A DNA stretch of 64,000 nucleotides. Source: Zhengitettix transpicula. Lineage: Eukaryota > Arthropoda > Insecta > Orthoptera > Tetrigidae. The stretch is from assembly GCA_037074705.1 (NCBI GenBank), contig CM073591.1, forward strand, positions 178,151,432 to 178,215,431, read 5' to 3'. Positions 22,895 to 35,607 of the stretch are shown piece by piece; the stretch's first letter is position 1; each line of letters opens with the position of its first letter. The position numbers were made by a program, and so were the translations under genes. Below the pieces are notes generated by a model, which ran no database searches, was not told where the DNA came from, and worked only from the letters and a program-made list of their open reading frames with translations.

Positions 22895-24290
22895 ATGGCT
22901 ACTTTGGGCCAAATGGAAGAATTTGACGTGAGACATCCTGCTTCTTGGGACTCGTACGTAGAAAGACTCAATTTTTCTTCGAAGCTAATGGTGTTAACAC
23001 TCCTGAGAGGAAAAGAAAAGTTTTTATGAGAGTGTGTGGGGCGTATGCGTACGCCATACTTCGTTCCTTTGTGTCACCGAACCTGCCCGCTACAAAGACG
23101 TATGAGAAAATAGTAACATTACTAAAGCGACACTTTGCGCCGTGTTCTTCTAAAATATTCCAACGGTTCCTATTTAATCGGCGGAGCCAAAAGCCCGATG
23201 GAAACATAAGCACGTACATCGCGGAACTACTCTGTTTAGCTGAGAATTGCAATTTCGGCGAAACTCTGGAGATTGCGAGATCGACTCGTTTATGGAAGGT
23301 GAGATGAGGCTCTCCAACGATGTCTACTTGCGGTATCCACCTTGACGTTCGCTCAAGCACAAGAAAATGCATTGGATGCTGAAGCTGCGTTCCGCCATAT
23401 GAAGTAAATTCGAGGGACTATGCCTTCTGAGTATTAAGACCCTCGGCGCGAAAAACATTCGAGTTTGAGACCCAAGAAAGAACACAGTTACGTCGGATGT
23501 GGCACGTGTGCGAGTAGTGGAGGAAGTGATCTTCGAAGTTAACTGCTGAATGCCGCCATTGCAAGCGTAAGGGTCACATCGAGCGTGTGTGCCGTTCTAA
23601 ATTAAGTGAAAATTCGCTCGCTGACCTTAACACGAACCTTTACAGGACCAAGTGATCGTCGGAGACATATTCAAGTTCTAAGTGATCTAAGGACAGCGTG
23701 TACATCCAGGTATGTCAAAACGACGACAGTGTCCAAACAACCGTGTACGTGAACAAATTTCCTTGCGAAATTGAGATTGATTCAGGGACGAATGTTACTA
23801 TAATCGACGAAGGCGTATTTCTCAAACTCTACCCATGACGTCGTCTGCTTCTTGAGAAGTCGCCATATGTTCTGCGTGACTACAATAAGTGCCCAGCAGA
23901 GGTCTTAGGTATATTCGATGTTGACGTTTCGTAAAGAACGTTTCGAGGTCCACTTCCGCTCAACGTCTCAAAAAGGAAGCGTAAAAGCCTTTTAGGGCTG
24001 AATTGGTTCAAGCCGCTACGCATCAAAGTCGACGGAACTCTGCTTGTAGGTTCAACGACATGCGAAGCAGACCTCGCTGAATTTCCAGATGTCTTTAGCG
24101 AAAAACTCGGGACGTTCAGGGGACCACCACCTGGATCCTGCAGTGCGTCCGATTCAACTCAAAGCAAGGAAACTGCAGTTCGCGTTGTTGCCAAGAAATG
24201 GAGAAGGAAATTGACAATTTAGTAGCACAAAGAGTCTTTGTTACAGTTACACATACAGTGTGGGCTGATTACAAGTACAGTTTGAACAGG
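22895..24290 (+). pseudogene. Gypsy-type retrotransposon gag and start of pol, decayed
   Basis: A start at 22895 opens a gag beginning MATLGQMEEFDVRHPASWDS and YVERLNF. A one-base shift near 22973 moves it into the frame FFEANGVNTPERKRKVFMRV. KTYEKIVTLLKRHFAP, FQRFLFNRRSQKPDGNIS and AELLCLAENCNFG then follow the Gypsy gag pattern. Further down there is a protease-like FPCEIEIDSGTNVTIID near 23758-23810 (active site DSG) and a piece near 24110-24200 resembling the protease-RT junction. RT proper and integrase are missing. Confidence 0.75.
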
Positions 24291-24439
24291 GCGCTTCGCC
24301 AGGATCCATATCCAGTTGGCTCTTATGTTCAAATGTAGTGCTACTAATCACCATATCCTTTGTCATAGCTAAAGTCGATGAGTCGCAATCCATTGTCGTT
24401 ACTTTCCAAATGTAAACTCTGTGTTCCTATTTTGCGTCA

Positions 24440-25180
24440 AAATTCTTCTTCTTATCCTACTTTTGCATTGAAGTCACCAATTATTATTTTGATGTCATGT
24501 CTAGGTACCTCATCATACAGTTTTTCAAGTTCTTCGTAGAACTGATCTTTTAGTTCTTCTTCCTTTTCTTCTGTAGGTGCGTGTACACTTATAAATGTAT
24601 AGTTGAAGAAACGACCCCTAATTCTCATGACACAAATTCTTTCATTTATTGCCTTATAATATATTAAAGTATGTTTAAATTGTTTGGATATCATAGAGCC
24701 TGTTCCACAAATGTTCTCACTATTTCCACTATTGATTAATTTATAATCCTGTAACTCAATCATCTGAATATCTCGCCATCTAGTTTCTTGGAGAGCAACA
24801 ATTTCGACCTTATATTTTTTTAGTTCCTCTTCTAGCTTTCTACTTTTTCCTTTCTGGAGTAGGCTTCTCACATTCCAAGTCGCTAATACTAATCCATAAC
24901 CAGTTACTCGCTTGGGTCGTTTTTCGGTTTTATCCATCCGGTTTACTCTTCTTTGCGGTTTCTCAACAATTTTTTTTTCACGGGAGAGGGGTATCACCCC
25001 TATGCCCAACCCCCAACCAGGAGGACCAGGTTATCTCTTTTAGTCTGGATCATCACCTTCGACCTGTCCGGCTTGGGAGGCCCTAAAAGTAGCTAAGCCA
25101 CCGCCGGTATAGCTCTCAGCATCTTTAGACCACGCAAGCTCCACCACCACGACAAGGTAAAGATACCATCGGTGAGGTGC
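24440..25180 (-). pseudogene. RTE-clade LINE 5' end with endonuclease domain
   Basis: On the minus strand a frame from 25009 to 24452 encodes an apurinic-type endonuclease. ATWNVRSLLQKGKSRKLEEE carries the first catalytic Asn, VEIVALQETRWRD the Glu, then TFISVHAPTEEKEEE and IIIGDFNAKVG. The leader (25180-25010, minus) holds GTGGTGGTGGAGCTTGCGTG, a typical RTE-like 5' region. The frame ends at 24452 just after GDFNAKVG, so the rest of the endonuclease and the RT are gone. Confidence 0.8.
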
Positions 25181-25184
25181 GGTT

Positions 25185-28100
25185 TCCATGAGAGCTTTGA
25201 ATCGAAGAGGAGTCCTAGGCAGGTGGTTTCTGTTTTTGTACGTATTTCAGCGTTGTTTAGATAGAGGGGGATGTGCGGAGGCGGGTTTTTGATTAGAGTG
25301 AATGGGACGGTTACTGATTTGGTGAGATTTATGCTGACTCTCCATTTTTTGGACCAATGCTATAGGTTGGAGAGTGCTGATTGTAGAGGTTAGATATTGG
25401 AGGTGAGAGAGGAGGTTTGATAGGAGATGGCAAATGTCGTCTGCGAAGAAGATTGTATTAGTAGCGAGATGTTGTGGGATATAGTGGGAGAAGATGTTGT
25501 ATAGGAAGGGGCAATAACGCTTCCTTGGGGGACACCTGCAGCGATGGAGCTGGGTTTAGTTTGGTATTAGGTGGTTCTGAGGATGGCATTGAAAGTATAG
25601 ATGATTAGTATTTTTTGGAGATATTTTAGATGGCGTTTGGTGATCTGGTCATGTCTTTGGGAGGCTTTGTTTTTTAATTGCGTTTTTGATTTGGGGAGGG
25701 GTGACAAGTTTAGGTAGGGGATGATAGTTGTAGGGGCTGATGGAGTTTAGTTTCTATGCTGTGATTGTGATTGGTGTAAGAGAAGATGGGGGAGAATAGT
25801 TGGGTGAATATGTTCGCTTTTTGAGAAGGGGTTGTGAACCATTGGTTGTCTTTTTTAAGTGGGGGGATGCCAGTTTTCGTTTTGGTCAGATCTTTAGTTT
25901 TGAGCCATGGTGATTTATCAGTTGCGTTGAGTTGTTGAAGGTAGGTGTAATGTTTAGAGTCACTCGTGTCTTTTAGTAGTTTTCTAGTGGTGTCATTGTA
26001 TTGGCGTATGACTTGGGGTCTTTGGAATTGTAAATTGTTTTAGCAAAGATTTTTTCTCTTGGGGTTGGTTTTCAATTTTATTTTGGTGTGGGTTTGTTGG
26101 ATGGGGTTTTGGAGCTCTTTGGTGGGAGATTATGTCGGCAGAAGTGAGGATGATAGTTTGTAGGTGATTTAGGGCTGAGTATATGTCTGAGTTCATCTTC
26201 AGTGGGATGTTGAGGATTGTTATTTTTTCTATTATTTGACAGAAGTGACTCTAGTTAGTGAATGTGTTGTTGGGCCTGTGGTTGGAGTTAGGATGAAGGG
26301 ATAAATTTAGTCGTGCTATGACTGGTAGGTGATCGGAACTGAGTTCGTGCAGTATTTGTCGGTTGGAATGATATTGTGTGATTTTGTGGCAGATGAAGAA
26401 GTCTAGTATGTCTGGTGATTTGAGACTATCTGGGTAGTAAGTTGATTCGGTAGGGTGTGTTATTTTGTTATGGACTTTGGAGAGAATGTAGTTTAGGTCT
26501 TAACCTCTTGTATTAGAAGTCGTGGATCCGAAGTTGGGGTGTTTGGCGTTATAATCTTCTATTATGTACGGAGACAGGCTTGAGGAGATTAGCTTTTTTC
26601 CAGGTGTAAGATGTGATTTGGTTGACTGGAGCAGAGTAGATTGAGGAGATGATAATGAGGGTGTTAGTGGTTGTGTTGAGTGTTATTTGTGTTAACTGCA
26701 TATCTGGGAAGAATATGGAAAGCAGTTGGTTGTGATCTATAGAGCTTTTGATTAGAATAGCAGAGCCGCCTATTCTGGACGAGCTGGGATGGTTGGCTCT
26801 GTAGGTTTTATAGTTATGGATGTTATAAGGATGTGTGGCGATGAGTTTAGTTTCGGTTAATTGCAAGAGATCGATTTTTTCTGTAAGAATAGGTTAATTT
26901 CGTAGCATAAATTGGTAACTCCGCGGGCTCATGGTAAGGTATTGTGGGGAAGCATGTGTCATTTTTGGGTGTCCATTAGGTTGGGAATTATTATGGTTAG
27001 GAATTGGATTAAATGTGTGATGATGGAGATGAGATTGTTTATTTTCGAACACAAGGAGTAGAGTAGGTTATTTCGGTTAGACGAGTCAGCATTTGTTTGC
27101 TGGGAAATTTGTGGGGCGAGTTTGTTTGACTATATTGGCGTAGTTGCTTTGTGGTAGTAGAGGGAAGAGTTTGTGCAGACGAATTGGATGGTGTAAGTTT
27201 TGTGTAGAATGATGGTAGGAATTTGAATATTGCGCAGCCTTTATAGTTTGCGGTATTGTTAACACGGGTGGAGTAGTTTTTGGGATTGGGCATTTGGTGG
27301 GTAGATAGTATCACAACGCACGCAGCGGGGGTGGGGGGATTAAAGCAGTAGTTTTTTTGTATTGCCATAGTTCTGGCATCGGAGACTCTTTGCGATGATT
27401 TTTTTTTGGTTTGGGAGGTTCAACTTTTATTTGGCAATGATATAGGTGGGTGAGGTTGTAAATGGTGTGGTTCTTGGGGTCGGGGAGAAGGTCGAGAAAG
27501 AATAAGGGAAGGTCAATTTTGGTGATGGGGTGTCTTACTGGAAGGAGTTGTGCAGGGGAGTATCCCAGTTCTTTAAGTTCTGAGATTATTATGTTTTGGT
27601 CGGTTATTGGATATATGGCCCTCAGAACAACGCGGAGGTTTCTCTCTGATTTTATTTGAAAAGTATAAAATTCGGCGTTGTTATTTTGCAGATAGGTTAT
27701 GGCGTTTCTAAAATCGGGGATGGTGCTCGTTTTTAGTTTGAGTTTTTGATCCTGCATGATGTAAGTAAAGGGCCAAGTACAGATGGATTTCATTTGTTGG
27801 AGCATTATGTTTATATTGTCTGCATTATTGATGAAGATTGGAGGTGGTTTTTTGGGAGTATCTATGTGGATTTGGTTGTTTGTAGGTTCGTCGTCAAGGG
27901 TTTGTAATAGTTCAAACCTGTTAGTGGTGGTGAATGGTTTGTTGGATATGGTTTTGGAAGATGAGTTTGTACTAATTGAAGGGAGGCTGGATAGATTGTT
28001 AGCGGTTTTCCGCTTTTTTGTTTGAATTTGGGGAGAGAAAGGGGTTGAAGGATAGTCCGTCGATTCGGCACTTAACGCACTCACTGTACCGTCGTCGGAG

Positions 28101-28483
28101 AAGTCCATGATGGCGGCTGGTTGCTCGATGTGGTGTGTAGACATGTCCTGTAGTTTGAGGTTGTTGATGTGCGGATTCTGGTTTGGTAGCTGATTTCCTG
28201 TTTGCAAATGATGTAGGACGAGGCGGCGTGTTGTTCTTCTGTGACGTCGTCTGCGACGTCCATTTTGCTGGTGTAGTCTCGATGCTTTGTCGTGTGAGTA
28301 ACTCCTTGGATGCAGATGTGGTTCTCGATGATTTGTAGAGATTTTTTGATGGGTTTCTTTTGCGATAAATAGCGGGTCGGATAGCGTGCGGTTTAAGCGG
28401 CCTGGAACGCTGTCTATAACCGGTAGCAGTTTTAAACAATTACGTGATCGGCTAGTTGCAAGGTTAGATGTGTAACGTTGCAC
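25185..28483 (-). pseudogene. Jockey-type LINE with ORF1 and decayed ORF2
   Basis: On the minus strand an ORF1 begins near 28107 (MDFSDDGTVSALSAES) and runs to 27311. It has a Ser/Thr-rich start, then PPPIFINNADNINIMLQQM, an RNA-binding-like region and FYTFQIKSERNLRVVLRAIY with IISELKELGYSP. These are marks of Jockey/X-element gag proteins; the zinc knuckles are not in frame. ORF2 is broken: endonuclease parts with LTETKLIATHPYNIHNYK (about 26860-26560), RT parts with NTIFFADDICHLL (about 25467-25430, catalytic FADD) and FDSKLSWKPHLT near 25195. It stops where the RTE leader begins, so the 3' part is lost. Confidence 0.8.
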
Positions 28484-31115
28484 GACCGGGCTGGAAGTGA
28501 ATAGAATTTATGATTCCATATAGTTCTAATCCCTTTAATTTATTTAAAATAATTTTATTTCCAATGTTTCTTTAAACTTAACAATACTCTCAACAGCTGT
28601 AAACATAACATTTTTGCCTGCAATGTGTGGATAGATCACTAAGAAATTTGTCTACTACATTTCATGTAATTGATTGTAAGTAATGCTCAATAAAATTTTA
28701 ATTAATTGTATCATAAATTATCACGTTTGTAGGAATTTTTAGAAACACAGATTTTGAAATTAGATCATTTAATTGACTTTACAACATCTGAAGAGGTCCT
28801 AATAAATTAGGAATAAAACTTTGAGAATGATTTTTCTATTATAATGTTTCAAAATTTAAAATAATAGTTAAACAGGTTGAGGTTTTCATTTATTTAAGGA
28901 CGTCAGATAAATATAACTGTTAAAAGCTTTGTATCTTAATTGATCATTTCTAATCATTTTTATTAAATGAATGAATAACAATTGGAACAGTTTCCATATT
29001 ATAGATAGAGATAGAAATTATAAATCCAGATAAGTTTCTGAAATGTTATACATTGAACTTGTATTACATTTACTTAATGTTAAAACCAAGACCGATTTTT
29101 TAAGCAATGAAGTTCTTCGCAAAACTTTATACCTGCTTGCTCAGTGGTCAGGATGGAGGAATGGGTCAGTGGGGGAGGTTCCGGTAAGTTAACAAAATCA
29201 AAAATACTCATGGTACATTGCGAATGACAAAAATACTTTCATTACGTTACGATATCACGTTACTTTAAACACAAAAACACTCCCTGTAATTTAGAATGAT
29301 TATAAAATATGCCGCCTTGTTAAATGCAAACTCGACAATTTCCATGGATAGATACATAGATTCACTCATCACATGACAATATAAGTCACATAAATTGGGA
29401 GGTTAATTCATTAACTGCATCCATTCATCCTTGGAAAGCATCAGAATCTATGATTACATCTTTCAAAGTATAAAAATAAAATATAAACACATTAAATATT
29501 GATGAATGAAAAGGAAAATGCTAATGTGCACAACAATAGTTACCAGTATGTTTTTTTTCTTAATTCACTTTACTTCAAAACCACTTATTACAACCATTGA
29601 ATTTTGTATGTGATAAAATACCATTTCAATCATTATCCACTTATTACATCAGTTTGGTACCTGGTATTATGAATATGACATGCTAAATAATGGATTTAAG
29701 AAACTATAGTACCTGAAACTGAATATAACTTTTGAAATTTAAAAATAAATAACATTAACAGTTAATGCAATAATCAATGAACAATGAAATACTAGAACCA
29801 TTTACGTAAAATATATAGCCAATTAATTCCGCATCGTAATATTTTATGAGTGTATTGCCCAATTGAGCAACTATGTTAAATTAAGGGTTATAATTTGACC
29901 TTTACAACCCTCATCATATTTAAATGGTACTATAGCAGATAACCTGCATAAAAATTACTTTATAAATGAAGTGATTTCCCCGAATGATAATAAATGAAAT
30001 ATTGTAACTAATACACACACTGTAATATTGAGAGAAGATTTTTTTTTCCAATTTTGTCCAACAGTTTTTTAAATCACCAATAAACAGGACTTTTATTCAT
30101 AAAATTAATAAACAGCAACAAATTACAGAATAGAAAATCATGAGAATTTAAACTTCTGTGGGCAATTTCCCTGAAAGATAACCAGATCCATTAAAAGTAA
30201 ATTTCAAGCCAATACAATTTTAAGAGTAAATAAAATTCTAAGTGAGCTAAAAACATTTTTAATTAAATGTTTGTTGTCTCAATAAATATTAATGTTGTAA
30301 TCTGGACACATAAAAATTAAGTATATTCTAGGAACAAACAAAAAAAAAACTGTGCCATAAGTTAAGACACTTCAATTGAAAATAACATTTACCAACTATT
30401 ACTTAAAAATTTCATATCATATATATGTACAAAAATTGGACCCAAAAATTGTTTACGAGAAATAAAAAAATGTATTCTTTCTTGGGATCACTGCAACAAT
30501 TCCAAATTAAAGACACACAAAAAACATAATATATCCTTAGTCATCAAAGGTAAAATATATTATTTGAATAGAACATTTTGTATACTGGGTAATATAAAAT
30601 AATATTCATGTAATCTTTCACGTCAAAGGACAAAAAATCTCTAAAAAATTGCAAGTACTAATTTTAATTGAACAACCAAGAAATGACATAAAACTGATAA
30701 AAAACGAACAGTTATTTTTATACGAACACCGAATTCTACTATACAAAAATATATTTAATTACATGGATAAATAGTCAAATAACAGTGGTATTTATATTAT
30801 AATTTTATTTGTCTGTTATTTGGCTATTTATTTATCCAATTAGTATACTTTTAACACAGACATATTAATTTCAATTCGAAAAATATATTTAATTAAATTA
30901 TCAAACAATTCTTGTATCTAATTCCAGCAACATTGCTTAAAAATAAAGTATTCAAGCCTTGGATAAGAAGCATAACAAATGTCTCCTATAACATTTTAAT
31001 GGTTTAGCATGCCACTGTATTTAACAATATAAAACCAGAAAATTGAAGTGATTTTCTTTAAACTTTCAAAAAGAAAAGTTTAAATAATAATGTCAAAAAT
31101 ATTCTAAATGTAACT
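28484..31115. other. AT-rich region downstream of NSRP1
   Basis: Stop-rich and AT-rich with no domain-bearing frame. It probably includes the NSRP1 3' untranslated region at its right end. One degenerate copy of foldback family 1 lies at 30762-30845. Confidence 0.5.
30762..30845. repeat. Foldback family 1, degenerate palindrome
   Basis: GGATAAATAGTCAAATAACAG on the left pairs with CTGTTATTTGGCTATTTATT on the right. The core GTGGTATTTATATTATA matches the other family members. Confidence 0.55.
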
Positions 31116-34100
31116 TTATGCAACAGATGACAGTCTTGATGCTTTTCGTGAATAGTATCGTTCAAGAGCTGCATCAAACAGAGAACCAACTGTTCTCTTT
31201 TCCCATATATTTCTTTTTACAACAACTGTATCAACAACAGGTAACTCTGGTTCCAATTTTTTTAATTCGACTTCTTTTTTAATAGATGCTTCTGGTCCAC
31301 TGTGTGCATCAGCAGTTATTACTCCAACTTCATTGCCATTGTCTTCACTCTCACTAGAACTGCTGCTTCCAGAAGAACTGCTATCTGAGCTTGATCCTCC
31401 AGAATCATCATCAGCATTTGGTGCATTTACAATCTTCTTTGTTTGAACAGTTGATTGTTCATCATGTTCAGATGAAGAAGCCCGTCTCTTACGATATTGT
31501 CTATTTAAATTTTCATTATTTTTCCCACTTACAGTACTTTTATTTTTACTGGCACTATTATCACACAACTCCAAAGGTGCCTTTGTCAAATCAGTATCTT
31601 GATTGTTTTCAACTGATTCGAGTTTAATCAATTGTTTTTCTTCAAAAGATTGCCGCCTGGAAGGTTCATCAGCACTCACAGTTTGGCGATAAAGGTGCCT
31701 GTAAAAGCCACTCAAATCTTCTTGCTTTGAAACATCTGTCAGTGCTGAAAATGATTAGTTAAAATTATACAAAAGTGTGTGTGTATGCAACAAGATTTTG
31801 AACTATAAAGTTATAAAAAATCACATATCTAGATTCTGTGAAATTATCTTAAGTAATGTTTTACTAGCCTATAAAATATTAATAACATGTTAGTATCTGC
31901 ATATCTAGAATATATTGTATTGTCATGTTTATTCAAATTTTAATGAAAATTTTAGTGCTGCACAAAGAAATTCATACTTTAATAAAAGCATAATACTGCT
32001 AATGAAATGCTGTAGTTATTGTCTAAACACACACAGTATAGTATAAGTTTTACATGTCATATTTGATTAAAGATTTGCAGAATTGAACATAAAACAAAAT
32101 CTTGCATTAATATTGAACTTGAGTAACAACCTATTACAATATACATTAAATTTTGTGTACTGATATACCATTGATATATAAGCATCCTGATTACTTCAGA
32201 TGTCTAAAGAGAACCTAATATCAATATATTGAAACTACATCTCTCATAAAAATAGTTTCAAAATGAGAAAGGTTAAAGCAAATTAATCAGTTACTTAACA
32301 AATTAATTTAAAATGATAACACCCTGACAGCAGGCCAGACTGTAAACTTGATTCACTTACTTCCACAAAAGATCACCCATATATTATGGCCAAATAACTT
32401 TTTATATTATTATTACAGATGCATATGACATAAATATGTCAAAAGCTTCTATTTAAAATACTGTGGTGTGATGGTGTACCTCATTTGTAATTTTTGGATG
32501 ATAAATTTCCATATTGGCCTTAACAAATATAAAGCGCCTACAAATGGAACAAGAATTTGTGAACAAAGCATAGCACCGGCAAGCAGATCCTTGGGAGGGA
32601 CAGGTTTTTTTTGTCTCAACCAAGCAGGGAGAAGTTGATAATGGTCAGCGCAGGTGTGGAGATGGCAGAGGAAGCTATTTGTCTAAAACTGACTGGATGA
32701 TGGGAGAGAGGAGATTGAGTTAAGCAAGTTGCGTCTAGTTATAGTGTTGGCTTATATGATGGAGCCTTCAAAATATTATGCAGACAAAATATGCTGTTAT
32801 ATTCATCCAAATGGTTTTTATTGAGCTTCAGATCAAATAAACTCTGAATGTGGGCAGTTTGCAAGGAAACTGCAAAGGAAGCTGTTTAACTAAAACTGAA
32901 CAGACAATTGGGGAAGAGGAAATCAATTATGGCAAAAAATGGACTTCAAATATGTTCTGAACGAGGACTTGTTGTAGGAAACAAAAGAACGGACACCGAC
33001 TGCCATCTCCTGATGATACTAGCTGAAGTTTATGTAAGGAAATCCTGCAGTTCTCTCTTAATACATTTCTAAAAAAATTCAATTGTTATTTTCATGCTAG
33101 TTTATTTTGTATTGAGCCCCGAGATATTGCTTATTTTACAGTGTGCGCTTTGTAAATGTGGATGGATTGTTTAATATGTTGGCAAAATTAATTTGTAAAT
33201 ATAATAAATTTTCTGTTACTAAATGCAAATAATTCTATAATAAAGAATTTAAAAATAAATTAAAGTAATTCTATATACAATTGAGAGTCTCATTAAACAA
33301 CATTACCACAATACTGAATTTTAATATAGTGACATTAAAATAAAATTTATATGAGCAACTGTTAAATGATTTTTTAAGCTTTTACTAAAATAAAATCCTT
33401 GAATACCCTCTAGTTGATCTTGTTGGTGCTCTAATTCATCCATTTTACGAAATTCTTCCAATTTATTTCGATATGCAGATGTTACAAATGACTCTTTGTC
33501 CTCAAATTGGCCAGCTTCTGCTTCCCGTTCTCGTTGTACATCTCGTTCAAATCTGCGTTCTTGTTCCTTTTTTCTACGTTCTGCTTGGCGCAACAAAGAG
33601 TGAATATATCGAGGCTGAAATATTTTAATGATAAAAAATCAATAATACAGTTAAGAACAAAAAATATGACATATGGCACTCAAAATTGGACTCACACTGT
33701 AATATCAGGTTATATTCAATACCACTACAACTCAAATAAAATTTAAATCCAGTTATTTAATGGCTTTTCACTGGTAGTAAATTTAGAAAGAGAATGGAAC
33801 AAACAGTATTTATTTATATTTTTCCAGTTGGCAGAAGACTACAAGTTGGACGAAACAGTCCTATTGTTTGGAAGTATTATAATTTGGCCTAGTTGATATA
33901 ACTTAAATTATGCTCCATTTGTAAGACACAAGTCTTACTCAAAAATGACCAGAACTATGAAATCAGTTGCACTTGAATGCAACACACTTAAATGACAAAG
34001 CAGATATTTTTGGGTTTCAAATATGTTAATAATGGTAATTTTTAAAAAATATATATTATGTAAAGTTGAAATGTGAACAGTAAGCTTAAATCAAATTGAT

Positions 34101-35607
34101 AATAAGAAAGATAGCCAAATACAGGCAAAAGAAGTGATAATATAAATACCACACATTTCTGGAAGCCTTGTACCTTTCTTCAGGTGCAGAAAGGGATAGG
34201 GCTTCCACAAATGTTGTGTGGTATTTATATTATATCACTTCTTTTGTCAGTATTTGGCTATCTTTCTTATTATTAATTTTGAATCAGACTCAAATTTTTT
34301 TCAAATCAAATTGGTCACACAATTGATAATAAAAATTGGAAATAGTGATATTTGAATGAATGAATTAAAATTCTACAAATATTAATATTTTCTTCCAAAA
34401 ATGTGGGCTATCAGTGACATGATCTTGTGTAACTTCTAATAAATTTTGTCTATTGATAATCTAAAGCGGATAATATTACCTTTTTCTCATCATTCTTTGC
34501 TTTCCGACCTTCAGCCTTTTTCTGTTCAATTTCATCATAGACTTCATCATATTGATAAACCGTTGGGTCAACAGCAAGAGCTTTTTGAATCTCTAATTTT
34601 GTTTGCTTCTTCTGAACACCCTTGTTTGATTCTTTCTGTCAAAATATTACATTATGTACTTAGTTTTGTACTTATCAACAATCTTCACATTAATGTTCAA
34701 AACACTGTGAAAATCTGTCCAATAATTACAATTAATATATGAATGCATTAATGTTTATGAGACACAAAATGCATGTCCATTAAATATTATAAAGTATTCA
34801 TATTAAAGTAAAAAAGATGCATATGAAATAACAAGAATTACATTTAAAAATAGGTTTTTTTAAAAGAAATTATAAAGATCAAAGCAATACTAGTTACAGA
34901 GAAAAACCTGGAGTATTAATGGTACTCAAATCGGACAATTGAAACTTTGCTTTATATGAATTTTACTGTCAAGATTACAATAAACATCAACAGCATAAAG
35001 GATTCAATTACTAATAGATTAAAAAAGAATCTACATGAATGACTTAAAATTGATCGGTAATCTAAATTAATATATAGAAATTTGAAGTATCCTTTGTCTT
35101 GAGATATTTATTGTACCTAATTAACATAGCAAACTAATTCTGATCCTATCAAGATGGTAAGCATGATGAGCCACTGAAAATACATAATGTTAATTATCTT
35201 ATATAGTACAATCAAATTAAAATGAGACTATTACGTTCTTAAATTACAAATATGAAACATACATAATAATCTGAATAGTAAGAAGTCAATAGAATAATTG
35301 ATTAACAGAAGATAAAATTATGTTCATATTGCAATAATCGTGCTTTAACAAATTCTGTAGTCGTTTTAATACAGACCTTTAGAGCTTTCTTGACCCAATC
35401 CCCACCACCTTCATCTCCCGAGTCACTGTTGTCGTCAAATGCTGAAAGACGAGGTTGTAGAGAAACTTGATTACTTTTCTTTGGCATGATGAGGCCATAT
35501 CTGAAATGCATCATAAATTCCCTCAACATGAGCGGCAGTTTAATATAAACGTGAAAATTGAATTACAGATTAAATTAAATTGCTTACTGTTTGCTAGTGT
35601 CACCCAT
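31116..35607 (-). CDS. NSRP1: Nuclear speckle splicing regulatory protein 1 homologue
   Basis: Complete five-exon coding region: 35588-35607, 35377-35500, 34480-34635, 33407-33614, 31116-31744 (all minus). Each boundary has GT/AG and the phases join without stops, giving 378 aa. The start MGDTSK joins QYGLIMPKK, matching the conserved QYGLILPKK start of the NSRP1 (CCDC55) family. Next come QTKLEIQKALAVDPTVYQYD, then a basic coiled coil (about residues 101-170) with RRKKEQERRFERDVQRERE and FEDKESFVTSAYRNKLEEF, then DLSGFYRHL. A Ser/Asp-rich variable part follows, and the end is GSLFDAALERYYSRKASR. In mammals the protein sits in nuclear speckles and affects alternative splice-site choice; that role here is inferred. 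Exon 2 has a weak donor (AAG then GTCTGT). Intron 3 holds a foldback repeat at 34100-34275. A DRE-like box lies upstream at 35766. Confidence 0.93.
34100..34275. repeat. Foldback family 1 copy in NSRP1 intron 3
   Basis: Arms AATAAGAAAGATAGCC and GGCTATCTTTCTTATT enclose a shortened palindrome. It contains, on the minus strand, CACCTGAAGAAAGGTACAAG and then GCTTCCAGAAAT. The core sequence CTGAAGA..GAAA is kept. Confidence 0.8.
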
